A DNA stretch of 64,000 nucleotides from Aldehydirespirator sp965116195. Its GTDB lineage: Bacteria; Actinomycetota; Acidimicrobiia; Acidimicrobiales; Aldehydirespiratoraceae. Location of the stretch: the NCBI GenBank assembly GCA_965116195.1, contig OZ220491.1, positions 2,356,001-2,420,000 on the forward strand, in the 5' to 3' direction. Under the pieces are notes generated by a model that was not told where the DNA came from, searched no databases, and worked only from the letters and a program-made list of their open reading frames with translations. The translations under genes and the position numbers were made by a program. Shown here piece by piece: positions 33,810 to 42,466 of this stretch. The stretch's first letter is position 1. Each line of letters begins with the position of its first letter.

Positions 33810-34766
33810 ATGGACTCAAGGCGGTGCGACGTGAGACCTTTCACTCCTCAGAGGATTGACATTTCGGCGCTGCATGACGGCAACTCGCCCGCTGGTGCCA
33901 AAGCTGCAATAACACACGAGATCAAGTCGGCCTGCACCGGCGCGGGGATCTTCGTGGCAACCGGTCATGGACTGGACAAGCAGATCAATGTGGCCTTCGG
34001 AGCTGCACGGAGGTTCTTTTCGCTGCCTCCCGAAGTGAAAGACCAGGTGCCGAGGATCAACCGGTACGGGTATGTGCCTGACCGTATGGAAGCCCGTGAC
34101 CCAGCCGGGACTGCCTGTGCGGGAGGTTCCAGTCTGGCGGCGGAGTATCTGGACATGGGCCTCGGCGATGAGTTGGACCTGGATGCCATCGAAGCCTTTG
34201 GATGTGATGGGTTTGCCTCTGCGGTTCGGGCTTATCAGCAAGCTGCTCTGTCCGCAGCCCACGCCGTGCTGGAAGCTCTGGCCACGACTCTGGAGGTGCC
34301 CGGGTTCTTTGCGCAACGCATGGCAAAGCCGCAGTGCAGATTGCGTTTCCTGCACTATCCGGCGACAGGACAACCCAACGACTCCAGCGCACCTGTGTTC
34401 ACCACACCTCACACCGACTACGGTGCCATCACCCTGCTTGTCACTGACGGCGTGCCGGGTCTGGAACTACTGAAAGACGGCACCTGGACACCTGTCGCAG
34501 CGGCGCAGGGCAACGTGATCGTGCAGTTGGGTGACATGCTTGCCCGCTGGAGCAACGACCGCTTCCGCTCCACGCCGCATCGGGTGGTCGGCTCATCGGG
34601 CACTGATCGCTTTTCAATCCCGTTCTTCGTGAACCCCGACCCGAACACGGTGGTCAAACCGATCTCAACCTGCGTCAACCCGCAAAATCCGGCCCGATAC
34701 GAGCCGGTCACCGCAGGCGAGTTCTTGAAATCGCGCATTGACGGCAACACCGAGCCTTATGTCTGA
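33810..34766 (+). CDS. Isopenicillin-N-synthase-family 2-oxoglutarate/Fe(II) oxygenase
   Basis: The 318-residue protein has the double-stranded beta-helix iron site HTDYGAITLL (His/Asp near residue 200) and STPHRVV (third ligand near 256), followed by the 2-oxoglutarate-binding R-F-S (DRFSIPFFVNP). The N-terminal half has the family's GIFVATGHGLDK and RRFFSLPPEVK. Family members hydroxylate or cyclise small molecules. GTG 33831 with AAGGCGG upstream is an alternative start. A decayed copy of the stop region (GAGCCTTA at 34752 and 34823) follows the gene. Confidence 0.85.
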   Translation: MDSRRCDVRPFTPQRIDISALHDGNSPAGAKAAITHEIKSACTGAGIFVATGHGLDKQINVAFGAARRFFSLPPEVKDQVPRINRYGYVPDRMEARDPAGTACAGGSSLAAEYLDMGLGDELDLDAIEAFGCDGFASAVRAYQQAALSAAHAVLEALATTLEVPGFFAQRMAKPQCRLRFLHYPATGQPNDSSAPVFTTPHTDYGAITLLVTDGVPGLELLKDGTWTPVAAAQGNVIVQLGDMLARWSNDRFRSTPHRVVGSSGTDRFSIPFFVNPDPNTVVKPISTCVNPQNPARYEPVTAGEFLKSRIDGNTEPYV

Positions 34767-34844
34767 CCTGCAACTGATCGCTTGTTCAACGCCACATCGC
34801 GCCAGACCCTAGGCCACGCACTGAGCCTTACGTCCAGAAAAGTC

Positions 34845-34877
34845 AGCGGGGACGACGCATGTAACGCCGACCCCGCT
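34845..34877. terminator. Stem-loop between convergent genes
   Basis: AGCGGGG (34845-34851) pairs with CCCCGCT (34871-34877) across a 19-base loop, in the 167-base gap between the oxygenase stop and the stop of the binding-protein gene on the other strand. It could serve both directions, but no T-run is present. Confidence 0.35.
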
Positions 34878-34933
34878 GGGCTGTCTGTTACAAGGCTCCG
34901 TGTATGAGACTGCTCCTCAGAGCGCCTCGGCGG

Positions 34934-37285
34934 TTATCCGAAGCCGATTGTTGGGTCTATGAATTGGTTGGTGAAGATGTCTGATGCGGTGAGGCCGTCG
35001 GCTACGTCGGAGGCCAGGTCGGTTTCCAGGATTGCGTCCAGCACGCTTTGGATGCGGCTCTCTTCCATGTTGCCCACAGTCGAGTCCGGGCCGTTACCGA
35101 TCAGACCATACTCACGCTGCGCCGCAACAGAGAACTCTGCCAGATCAGGCGGATACACCCAAGAACTGCCATACCTCTCAACCGCGTCAACAATGATCCC
35201 GTTCGCACGATCAGGCGAAGCGTCATAAGACACCACAGCTTGCTGGATCACCGGAACCACCAGCTCCAAACACGGAGCCATCATCTCCAACTCACCGGCA
35301 CGCACACCAATCGTCTGCGAATAAACTGTGAACCCGGAATCATGCAACAACTCAAAATTGACAGGCTTACCCCACTCCTCGAACGTGTTCTCATACGTAT
35401 ACACCTCCGCCGAAGCAAACCCCTGCTGAGCTATAGCACCACCCTCAGACACAAACCGTGCCGGGCTACCATCATAAGACGGATCCACCTGATCCTCAGA
35501 CCAAATGCCCTGCGCCACAAAAATAGCCGGGAACACACCACCCGCAAACACGTTCACCGTCACATTCTCACGACCCAGATCAGCAATACTATTCACATTC
35601 GGATACGTCTCCGGATCCCACATAATCATCTGAGGATTCTTCTCCAACGGAGCAACCACCGAAATCATCGGAGCATCACCCCACTGCAAAATCTGAGCAT
35701 CCGTAGTCGCATAACCCAAATGAATCGAATCATCCGTATACATATAACTCGACACCGGCGCAAACCCAATCGCAGGACCACCAGTCCGAACCTCAAAATC
35801 AATACCCAAATCAACACCATCCAACACCATCGAACCACTCACAACCTGATTCTCAACATCCACATCATAATCATCACCAATCAAATGATACAAAGCACCA
35901 TGCTCAGACTCCGGGAACCAATCCGTCTGCACAACCAACGGACTCGGACACACACCCGAGAGATCCATGGCCATCTCTTCCATCATCGGTTCGTCAGGCG
36001 GGAAGCCGATTGTTGGGTCTATGAATTGGTTGGTGAAGATGTCTGATGCGGTCAGGCCGTCGGCTACGTCGGAGGCCAGGTCGGTTTCCAGGATTGCGTC
36101 CAGCACGCTTTGGATGCGGCTCTCTTCCATGTTGCCCACAGTCGAGTCCGGGCCGTTACCGATCAGACCATACTCACGCTGCGCCGCAACAGAGAACTCT
36201 GCCAGATCAGGCGGATACACCCAAGAACTGCCATACCTCTCAACCGCGTCAACAATGATCCCGTTCGCACGATCAGGCGAAGCGTCATAAGACACCACAG
36301 CTTGCTGGATCACCGGAACCACCAGCTCCAAACACGGAGCCATCATCTCCAACTCACCGGCACGCACACCAATCGTCTGCGAATAAACTGTGAACCCGGA
36401 ATCATGCAACAACTCAAAATTGACAGGCTTACCCCACTCCTCGAACGTGTTCTCATACGTATACACCTCCGCCGAAGCAAACCCCTGCTGAGCTATAGCA
36501 CCACCCTCAGACACAAACCGTGCCGGGCTACCATCATAAGACGGATCCACCTGATCCTCAGACCAAATGCCCTGCGCCACAAAAATAGCCGGGAACACAC
36601 CACCCGCAAACACGTTCACCGTCACATTCTCACGACCCAGATCAGCAATACTATTCACATTCGGATACGTCTCCGGATCCCACATAATCATCTGAGGATT
36701 CTTCTCCAACGGAGCAACCACCGAAATCATCGGAGCATCACCCCACTGCAAAATCTGAGCATCCGTAGTCGCATAACCCAAATGAATCGAATCATCCGTA
36801 TACATATAACTCGACACCGGCGCAAACCCAATCGCAGGACCACCAGTCCGAACCTCAAAATCAATACCCAAATCAACACCATCCAACACCATCGAACCAC
36901 TCACAACCTGATTCTCAACATCCACATCATAATCATCACCAATCAAATGATACAAAGCACCATGCTCAGACTCCGGGAACCAATCCGTCTGCACAACCAA
37001 CGGACTCGGACACACACCCGAGAGTTCACCTTCATCAACTTCCAGCACCGCCTGAGTCGTGGTCGGTGCTGCTGCGGTCTCGCCTGTGTTATCCATTCCG
37101 TCCTCAGGCTCGCCGGAAGCACCTTCGCCATCGCCATCAACAGACGGTTCAGCCTGTTGCTCAGTCTCCGCCCCTGCGTCTGTGGACGCATCGTCACCGT
37201 CATCGTCGTCGCCGCATGCAAACGCTATCAAGCTGAAAGCAAGCAGCGCGAGCACCCATCTGACGATATTTTTGTGATGTTTCAT
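34934..37285 (-). CDS. Tandem-duplicated NMT1/THI5-like ABC substrate-binding lipoprotein
   Basis: This is the solute receptor of an ABC importer. It has a lipoprotein signal (LLAFSLIAFAC, with Cys24), an acidic linker to about residue 88, and then two essentially identical binding domains of about 340 residues. Each begins LSGVCPSPLVVQTDWFPESE, typical of the NMT1/THI5 fold, and they are joined by a PPDEPMMEEMAMD linker. AGGAGGG precedes ATG 37285. It is the last gene of an ATPase-permease-receptor operon. Codon choice is unlike the neighbours, with many T-ending codons. NMT1-like receptors bind pyrimidines, taurine, nitrate or related small anions; the ligand here is unknown. Confidence 0.85.
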   Translation of the reverse strand: MKHHKNIVRWVLALLAFSLIAFACGDDDDGDDASTDAGAETEQQAEPSVDGDGEGASGEPEDGMDNTGETAAAPTTTQAVLEVDEGELSGVCPSPLVVQTDWFPESEHGALYHLIGDDYDVDVENQVVSGSMVLDGVDLGIDFEVRTGGPAIGFAPVSSYMYTDDSIHLGYATTDAQILQWGDAPMISVVAPLEKNPQMIMWDPETYPNVNSIADLGRENVTVNVFAGGVFPAIFVAQGIWSEDQVDPSYDGSPARFVSEGGAIAQQGFASAEVYTYENTFEEWGKPVNFELLHDSGFTVYSQTIGVRAGELEMMAPCLELVVPVIQQAVVSYDASPDRANGIIVDAVERYGSSWVYPPDLAEFSVAAQREYGLIGNGPDSTVGNMEESRIQSVLDAILETDLASDVADGLTASDIFTNQFIDPTIGFPPDEPMMEEMAMDLSGVCPSPLVVQTDWFPESEHGALYHLIGDDYDVDVENQVVSGSMVLDGVDLGIDFEVRTGGPAIGFAPVSSYMYTDDSIHLGYATTDAQILQWGDAPMISVVAPLEKNPQMIMWDPETYPNVNSIADLGRENVTVNVFAGGVFPAIFVAQGIWSEDQVDPSYDGSPARFVSEGGAIAQQGFASAEVYTYENTFEEWGKPVNFELLHDSGFTVYSQTIGVRAGELEMMAPCLELVVPVIQQAVVSYDASPDRANGIIVDAVERYGSSWVYPPDLAEFSVAAQREYGLIGNGPDSTVGNMEESRIQSVLDAILETDLASDVADGLTASDIFTNQFIDPTIGFG
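34940..35962. repeat. 1,023-bp direct repeat, copy A
   Basis: This matches 36002-37024 base for base except one difference I could find (G at 34991, C at 36053). Period 1,062 bp, exactly 354 codons. It encodes the second binding domain of the receptor. Confidence 0.97.
36002..37024. repeat. 1,023-bp direct repeat, copy B
   Basis: Partner of 34940-35962; encodes the first binding domain. The near-perfect DNA identity, including synonymous sites, points to a very recent duplication or to gene conversion. Confidence 0.97.
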
Positions 37286-37421
37286 TTTTTCCCTCCTAGG
37301 GACACCCGGCTCGTGCCAGATGCTATTTTGTTGTTGAGAATTGTGGTTGGCTCAGGACACCGTACAGACATCAGTCGGTTGGAGAGAACAGCGACCGGAC
37401 AATTGGGCGCTGTCTCTTGGA

Positions 37422-38384
37422 CTACTCGTGCCATTTGCCGATGACCATATTCTGTATCCAACCAAAGGTCCAGAACACTGCGATTCCGAGTGCCGAGGAC
37501 AGAATCACCGAAGCCAGAAGTTCCTCACCATTGAGGTTACTGGCGTAGCGCCTGAGCAGCTGACCAATACCGACCTCGCCTCGACCAAAGAAGAAGTCGC
37601 CGACAATAGCACCTATCACGGACAGTCCAGCCGAGATACGCAAACCGGCAAAGACTGCTGGCAATGCCGCCGGGAACATCAGCTTGCGCAGCCGTGTAAG
37701 GCGATTTGCCTGGTGCAGAGTGAAAAGGTCATGCATGGCCCTGTCAGCTGACAGCAGACCAAAGAGCGTGTTGACGATGATTGGGAACAAGGCGATGATG
37801 ACACACACCACAACCCGCGAGGTTTGACCGTATCCCCACCAGAACCCGATCAAAGGCACGATGGCCAAGATCGGAATGGCTTGAAGTGTCACCATGAACG
37901 GGAAAACGGCCCGCTCCACAACCTTGGCCTGACTCATCATCGTCGCCAGGAAGAACCCCAGCAAAATTGCAATGACCAAACCGATCAGTGCCACCCGAGC
38001 ACTGGAATACATGCCCGACATCATCTCACTGAAGTTCTCGGAGTCCAGAAATCCCACCTGGACAACGTCATGCAATGGTCTGAGCAGAAAGCGACGACTC
38101 TCGTCAATCACCACATATGAGACGTAGTACCAAAGCCCCACCACGACCAACCCGAGCGCAATCGGAGGCAGCAACGCCTCCAACAGTTCCTGTGGCCGTG
38201 ACTTTACTCGGTAGGACTTCGGCGCATCATCTGGCACCTCAACCGCTTCATCAGGCCGTGCCTCAACAAGTTGATCGGCTGACTGGCCGTTGTGGTCAAA
38301 AAGCAGGTCAACTGCGTCACTCTGGGACTCAGCAATCTCGGCCTGAGTTTTTGATGTGGTACGTGATACTTCACCTATTGTCAT
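37422..38384 (-). CDS. ABC transporter permease (SsuC/TauC-type)
   Basis: This is the inner-membrane subunit of a nitrate/sulfonate/pyrimidine-type importer, 320 residues from ATG 38384, whose AGAGG site lies 9 bases upstream. A roughly 70-residue charged cytosolic N-terminus is longer than usual. Hydrophobic helices start at LPPIALGLVVVGLWYYVSYV. The EAA-like coupling loop is near RLTRLRKLMFPAALPAVFAG, ending GLRIS. Start and the preceding ATPase stop overlap as ATGA, so translation is coupled. Confidence 0.9.
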   Translation of the reverse strand: MTIGEVSRTTSKTQAEIAESQSDAVDLLFDHNGQSADQLVEARPDEAVEVPDDAPKSYRVKSRPQELLEALLPPIALGLVVVGLWYYVSYVVIDESRRFLLRPLHDVVQVGFLDSENFSEMMSGMYSSARVALIGLVIAILLGFFLATMMSQAKVVERAVFPFMVTLQAIPILAIVPLIGFWWGYGQTSRVVVCVIIALFPIIVNTLFGLLSADRAMHDLFTLHQANRLTRLRKLMFPAALPAVFAGLRISAGLSVIGAIVGDFFFGRGEVGIGQLLRRYASNLNGEELLASVILSSALGIAVFWTFGWIQNMVIGKWHE

Positions 38385-39136
38385 GAATGTGAACCTCTCA
38401 GAGCCTGCGACACCTCGCCACACAGGCGGGCAAAGTCAGGCTCGAAACGTAGCTCGGGGTGACGGGGATAACTGAACGGTACATCATAGTGAGCAACCAT
38501 GCGACCAGGCCTGGCAGACATGACGTAGACCTCGGTGCTCATGAACACGGCTTCGCTGATCGAGTGGGTGATAAACAGACCTGCGAACCCCTCGGACTGG
38601 AACAGTCGCTGGGTTTCCTCGTTGAGGTGCTCACGGGTGATCTCGTCCACGGCACCGAAAGGTTCGTCAAACAAGAACAACGGCGGCTTCAACGTGAGGG
38701 TGCGAGCCAGCGAAGCTCGCATCTTCATACCACCCGACAGTGACTTGGGGTAGTGGTTCTCGAAACCACCCAGACCCACCAGTTCGATCGCTGCGCTCGA
38801 CAGTTCCTTGCGACGGCCCGAGTCGAAGTTGTGGAGTTCGGCCAGCAACTCCACATTCTGGCGCACCGTTCGCCAGGGCAGCAGAGTGGCATCCTGAAAA
38901 ACGTAGCCAAGCCGGGCACGGTCAACCTCGACATTGCCGGTGGTGGGCTCAAGCAGGCCCGAGGCGATCCGCAACAGGGTCGACTTGCCGCACCCGGAAG
39001 GCCCCACCACAGTTATGAACTGACCCTTGTTGATGGAGAAGTTGATGTCACGCAGCGCCTCGGTGCCATCCGGGAAAACCATGCCGATCCCCTCGAAGGA
39101 CAGAGCCGCAGTGTCTGTGGGTGCAGCAGCAGTCAT
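38381..39136 (-). CDS. ABC transporter ATP-binding protein (SsuB/TauB-type)
   Basis: This is a 251-residue ATPase. Walker A is GPSGCGKST (about residues 44-52), the Q-loop region is GYVFQDATLLPWRT, the signature is LSGGMKMRASLART, Walker B is LFLFDEPFGAVDE and the H-loop is FITHS. LLPWRTV and PFGAVDE are typical of the nitrate/taurine/aliphatic sulfonate subfamily. It is the first gene of the importer operon that ends with the duplicated receptor. Confidence 0.93.
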   Translation of the reverse strand: MTAAAPTDTAALSFEGIGMVFPDGTEALRDINFSINKGQFITVVGPSGCGKSTLLRIASGLLEPTTGNVEVDRARLGYVFQDATLLPWRTVRQNVELLAELHNFDSGRRKELSSAAIELVGLGGFENHYPKSLSGGMKMRASLARTLTLKPPLFLFDEPFGAVDEITREHLNEETQRLFQSEGFAGLFITHSISEAVFMSTEVYVMSARPGRMVAHYDVPFSYPRHPELRFEPDFARLCGEVSQALRGSHS

Positions 39137-39357
39137 CTGACCCCCGGGTCAATCACTGTTCCCCCTGACCATGACACAGCAGCATAACTACCTACAGGAT
39201 GTTCCCGTCACCGACCAAGCTGTTCCCGTCGCCGACCGGTCTCTCAAGCTGACTCCTGATCCACGGCGGCCGAGCATAGCAACCCTAGAGTATGTTCCGG
39301 CATCGGCAGGTGGCCGAGGGCAGGCAGGGATGCAAACACGAGAGGCAGGATAACACC

Positions 39358-39918
39358 ATGCGGGTGCTACTACTTGACGGGTACCACCCAAAAGATGGTG
39401 ACCGTGGCGTTGTGCTGGCGGCGACAGAGACGCTCGGGGCCAAAGGTCACGACGTTGAACGTCTGGAGCTGCACGACTTCGAGGCGGTGATGTCGCCGGC
39501 TGAGCGGCGTGCCTACCACAGTGAGCAACCTGTGATATCTGAAGATGTGCGTGACTCGGCAGAACGAGTGCGAGTCGCCGATGCACTGCTGTTTTGTTAT
39601 CCGTCCGTCGCCTTCACGATCCCTGCGCCGATGAAGGGCTGGCTGGAACGGGTGATGGTGATGGGTGTCGCCTTCGTCTTTGACGACAACCACAAGATCA
39701 GGCCCGGAATGCCCCACGTCAGACGAGTCGGGGCAATCACCTCCACCCCTCATGGTCACCTGGCCCGGCTGCGTGCCCGCGACGGGGGTAGGCGCACCAC
39801 GGCACGAACGTTGCGACTCGCCGCCAACAAACGCTGTCGCAGCACCTTTGCAGCCGTGGCATCCCCCGTCGGCGACACCGAGATAGCCAAGGTCCGCAAA
39901 GCCCTTCGTCGCTGGTAG
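39358..39918 (+). CDS. Flavodoxin-fold NAD(P)H:quinone oxidoreductase-like protein
   Basis: The 186-residue protein matches the MdaB/KefF-type flavodoxin-like fold. It starts MRVLLLDGYHPKDGD, has FCYPSVAFTIPAPMKGWLER (the FMN/dimer loop, equivalent to FP.WW..PA.LK.W.DRV in relatives) and continues to GVAFVFDDNHK. It probably moves electrons from NAD(P)H to quinone-type acceptors through FMN. The C-terminal 40 residues are very basic and diverged. The start is chosen for the GGCAGG site; an in-frame extension to 39292 lacks support. Confidence 0.75.
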   Translation: MRVLLLDGYHPKDGDRGVVLAATETLGAKGHDVERLELHDFEAVMSPAERRAYHSEQPVISEDVRDSAERVRVADALLFCYPSVAFTIPAPMKGWLERVMVMGVAFVFDDNHKIRPGMPHVRRVGAITSTPHGHLARLRARDGGRRTTARTLRLAANKRCRSTFAAVASPVGDTEIAKVRKALRRW

Positions 39919-39965
39919 GCACAGGTTTGGCCTACCCCTGGATGGGGGGCACCACCGACTCCTCC

Positions 39966-40172
39966 GACTCCTCGGTCACCGGGGCCTAACTGCCGCTGGT
40001 ACTACTGGGGACTGGTAGGTGTGTCCGGCTCCTCGGTCACCGGGGCCCAACCACCCTCAGAATGCGTGACTACTTGGTGTACGGTCCGGCTCCTCGGTCA
40101 CCGGGGCCCAACCACCCTCAGAATGCGTGACTACTTGGTGTACGGTCCGGCTCCTCGGTCACCGGGGCCCAA
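39966..40172. repeat. 60-61 bp repeat array with CTCCTCGGTCACCGGGGCC core
   Basis: The core CTCCTCGGTCACCGGGGCC, itself close to palindromic, starts at 39969, 40029, 40090 and 40151. The intervening sequence is identical between copies 2-3 and 3-4 but different between 1-2. The last copy loses similarity after the core. It lies in the 39919-40211 interval, which has no other feature. Confidence 0.9.
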
Positions 40173-40211
40173 CCCTTTCCCCTGTGGGGGGCATTGTGTA
40201 CGAAATACGCT

Positions 40212-40364
40212 TTACCCGTTGACAAGACCCAGTTCGATCCACTTCTGCAAGGGCAGCCGCGAGTGCGAAATCCCGTTCCACCGTCGGTAAGGCACGGCGG
40301 GGACTGCACGGCCTGTGTACTCCAGAACACGCCTGTCACAGGCGGAGGGGGAGGGGTGTGGCAC
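40212..40364 (-). CDS. Possible small protein downstream of the TIGR03792-like gene
   Basis: A 50-residue frame from GTG 40364 ends KWIELGLVNG. Its third codon positions are strongly G/C, as in real genes here, and it begins just after the TIGR03792-like gene on the same strand. No ribosome site is visible and no family is recognised. It may be noncoding. Confidence 0.25.
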   Translation of the reverse strand: MPHPSPSACDRRVLEYTGRAVPAVPYRRWNGISHSRLPLQKWIELGLVNG

Positions 40365-40381
40365 CGGCAGGTACGGCTCGT

Positions 40382-40672
40382 CTAGCAGTCGCGGATCACC
40401 TGAAACGTGCGCACCGAAGCGTCCCGATGCCAGCGTCCCATCGCCGCGTCCACGGCCTTGACCTCGGCCCGCGTGACGGCCTGCCATGCTTCCATGGAGT
40501 CCCAGCGAATCACTGCATGCACCCGACCCGGCACATCCGCCTCCACCCACATCTCCTTGCCTGCGAAACCACGGCGAGTCTCCAGAAAGCGGCTCCAGTG
40601 ACGCTCTTCATGAGCCATCCACTCATCACGATCTGCGGGATCAACATCGAAGGTCAAAAACTCGATCACCAT
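40382..40672 (-). CDS. TIGR03792-like small protein (ferredoxin-like/ABM fold)
   Basis: The 96-residue product MVIEFLTFDVDPADRDEWMA, then GFAGKEMWVEADVPGRVHAV and IRWDSMEAWQAV, has the layout of the uncharacterised TIGR03792 family: a dimeric alpha-beta barrel-like fold related to antibiotic-biosynthesis monooxygenases. No catalytic role is established. The frame is open upstream to 40840, but the match to the family begins at this Met. No strong ribosome site. Confidence 0.7.
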   Translation of the reverse strand: MVIEFLTFDVDPADRDEWMAHEERHWSRFLETRRGFAGKEMWVEADVPGRVHAVIRWDSMEAWQAVTRAEVKAVDAAMGRWHRDASVRTFQVIRDC

Positions 40673-40952
40673 GAGATGGAGGGTAGACAGCACTCCCCAC
40701 TCACACCTATGCGACCGCTTGGTGGTAGTGGTCGAGTCATCAAGCGATCGGCACTCCCACTCAACACCTGTCCGTCCCCCGAGTCTGTCAAGTGGCGAGT
40801 GATGACTTCCGCCGGAGGAAGCCGGAGGAACCGGCAACATCGGACCCCGGGCACTGTCAAGTGGAGCAACCTCTTCAGCAAGCGGAGCAACCTCCTTCGG
40901 TCAGGGAAGCAGAAAGAAGCTGTGGCAGGCCTGCTGACCGTAGGGTGAGTGC

Positions 40953-42299
40953 GTGACATCACATATTCACGATCTACACAGCTACATCGCCGCTGCCGAC
41001 GCCGCCGGGATGCTCAACCGCATCAAGCGGCGGGTGAGCCTTGAGCACGAACTTGCCGATGTGGCCGCAGCGTTGGAGAGTTCCGGAGCCGGGCCTGCCC
41101 TGTTTGAGGATGCCGAAACCTCGCCATGGCCGATCTTTTCGGGCGCTGTCAGCAGCCGACGCACTGCAGCCCTGGCGCTTGGCTGCACCCCCGATCAGGT
41201 GGTGGATCGCATGGGACACGCCCTGGAGACCACCAACGGGATCGCGCCGGTGAAGGTGACTGCCGCTGGGTGGCACGACAACCACGTGTCAGGTGATGAT
41301 GTGGATCTGGCCTGTCTGCCGATACCAACCCACTCACGCGGTGACGGCGGCGCGTTCATCACCGGTGCGGTGAGCGTCACCAGGGATCCCGTGAGCGGGC
41401 GGGGCAACCTCTCCTACAACCGCATGCTGCGCCTCGGCCGCAATGTGTTGGGCTTCAACCTCAACGAGTGGCGCGATGTCGGCACCTTCATGCGCAACCG
41501 GGCCGACCCTTCCGCACCTTTTGATGTGGCTCTCGCCATCGGTCTTGACCCCGCCGTGATGATCGCTGCGGGGGTACGCACCACCGCTGATGAGTTGACC
41601 ATCGCCGGCGCTCTGCGCGAACATCCGATTGAGGTGTGTACGGGCCGTACGGTTGATGTGGATGTGCCAGCACACGCGGAAGTGGTCATTGAAGGCCGGA
41701 TATGTCCTGGTCAACGAGCCGACGAGGGGCCGCTGGCAGAGTTCCACGGTTATCACGGCGAGATGTGGCACAGCCCAACGGTGGAGGTGTCGGCCATCTC
41801 GTGGCGTGACGATCCCATCTACCAGACGATCATCCCAGGCTGGTACGAGCATGTGTTCATAGGCAATGTTCTGCCACGCGAACCACTGTTGCGGCGTTTT
41901 GTGCGCCACATAGACCCTCAGGCAGAAGTACACATTCCTCCCTATGGCAACGGTTTCCTTGCTGTGATCCAGATGGAGCGGGACAACCCGGGCACGCCCA
42001 AGAATCTCGCCATGGCAGCAATGGCGGCACATATCAACATTCGCAATGTGATTGTTGTTGACCGCGATGTGGACATCACCGAACCATCGGAGTTGCACTG
42101 GGCCTTGACCAACCGTGTTCACTGGCTGGACGATATCTTCTGTGTGGCCGACGCTCAGGGCCATGAGATGGACCCGACCGCCGATAGCCGAGGTATCAGC
42201 ACCAAGGTGGGCATTGACGCCACCTACAAGAGAGAAAGACGAGAGTACGGCGAACGTGTGCGGTATCCACAGGTCGATTTGGGCCAGTACCTGTCGTGA
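40953..42299 (+). CDS. UbiD-family prenylated-FMN decarboxylase
   Basis: UbiD enzymes reversibly decarboxylate aromatic or unsaturated acids using prenylated FMN. The 448-residue protein has the family layout: an N-terminal domain with ETTNGIAPVKVT, a central split-barrel with TGAVSVTRDP and GFNLNEWRDVG, RICPGQRADEGPLAEFHGYH, and the C-terminal EVHIPPYGNGF and DRDVDITEPSE. It is followed by ubiX on the same strand, so cofactor supply is local. The acid substrate is unknown; since menaquinone or ubiquinone genes are absent here, a catabolic role is as likely. Confidence 0.9.
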   Translation: MTSHIHDLHSYIAAADAAGMLNRIKRRVSLEHELADVAAALESSGAGPALFEDAETSPWPIFSGAVSSRRTAALALGCTPDQVVDRMGHALETTNGIAPVKVTAAGWHDNHVSGDDVDLACLPIPTHSRGDGGAFITGAVSVTRDPVSGRGNLSYNRMLRLGRNVLGFNLNEWRDVGTFMRNRADPSAPFDVALAIGLDPAVMIAAGVRTTADELTIAGALREHPIEVCTGRTVDVDVPAHAEVVIEGRICPGQRADEGPLAEFHGYHGEMWHSPTVEVSAISWRDDPIYQTIIPGWYEHVFIGNVLPREPLLRRFVRHIDPQAEVHIPPYGNGFLAVIQMERDNPGTPKNLAMAAMAAHINIRNVIVVDRDVDITEPSELHWALTNRVHWLDDIFCVADAQGHEMDPTADSRGISTKVGIDATYKRERREYGERVRYPQVDLGQYLS

Positions 42300-42326
42300 G
42301 TACCTGTCGTGAGCGCCTGTCGTGAG
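42288..42326. repeat. 13-bp triplication across the ubiD-family stop codon
   Basis: TACCTGTCGTGAG occurs at 42288 and 42301, and as CGCCTGTCGTGAG at 42314. The first copy contains the TGA stop of the decarboxylase gene (42297-42299), and the copies follow downstream. Confidence 0.95.
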
Positions 42327-42466
42327 CCGGTTCACAACCCTGCCTGTACCCCAGTCTGGCGAACCTGTGGTGGGCACAACGTTTGTTGGGGCCAAGAAGT
42401 CCGTGCCAAGTAGCACAAACACCTGCACGGCACATCACCTGTCATGAACAAACCTCTCGTTGGGCC

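Noticed and set aside
36110..37444. Long His/Arg-rich plus-strand frame opposite the duplicated receptor (also at 35048-36046)
   Set aside because: It is antisense to a clear lipoprotein receptor. The His/Arg/Ile bias is what antisense reading of its T-ending codons produces.
39966..40172. CRISPR array near 40,000
   Set aside because: Two of the three intervals are identical and the core is not a known repeat type. It is better described as a tandem repeat.
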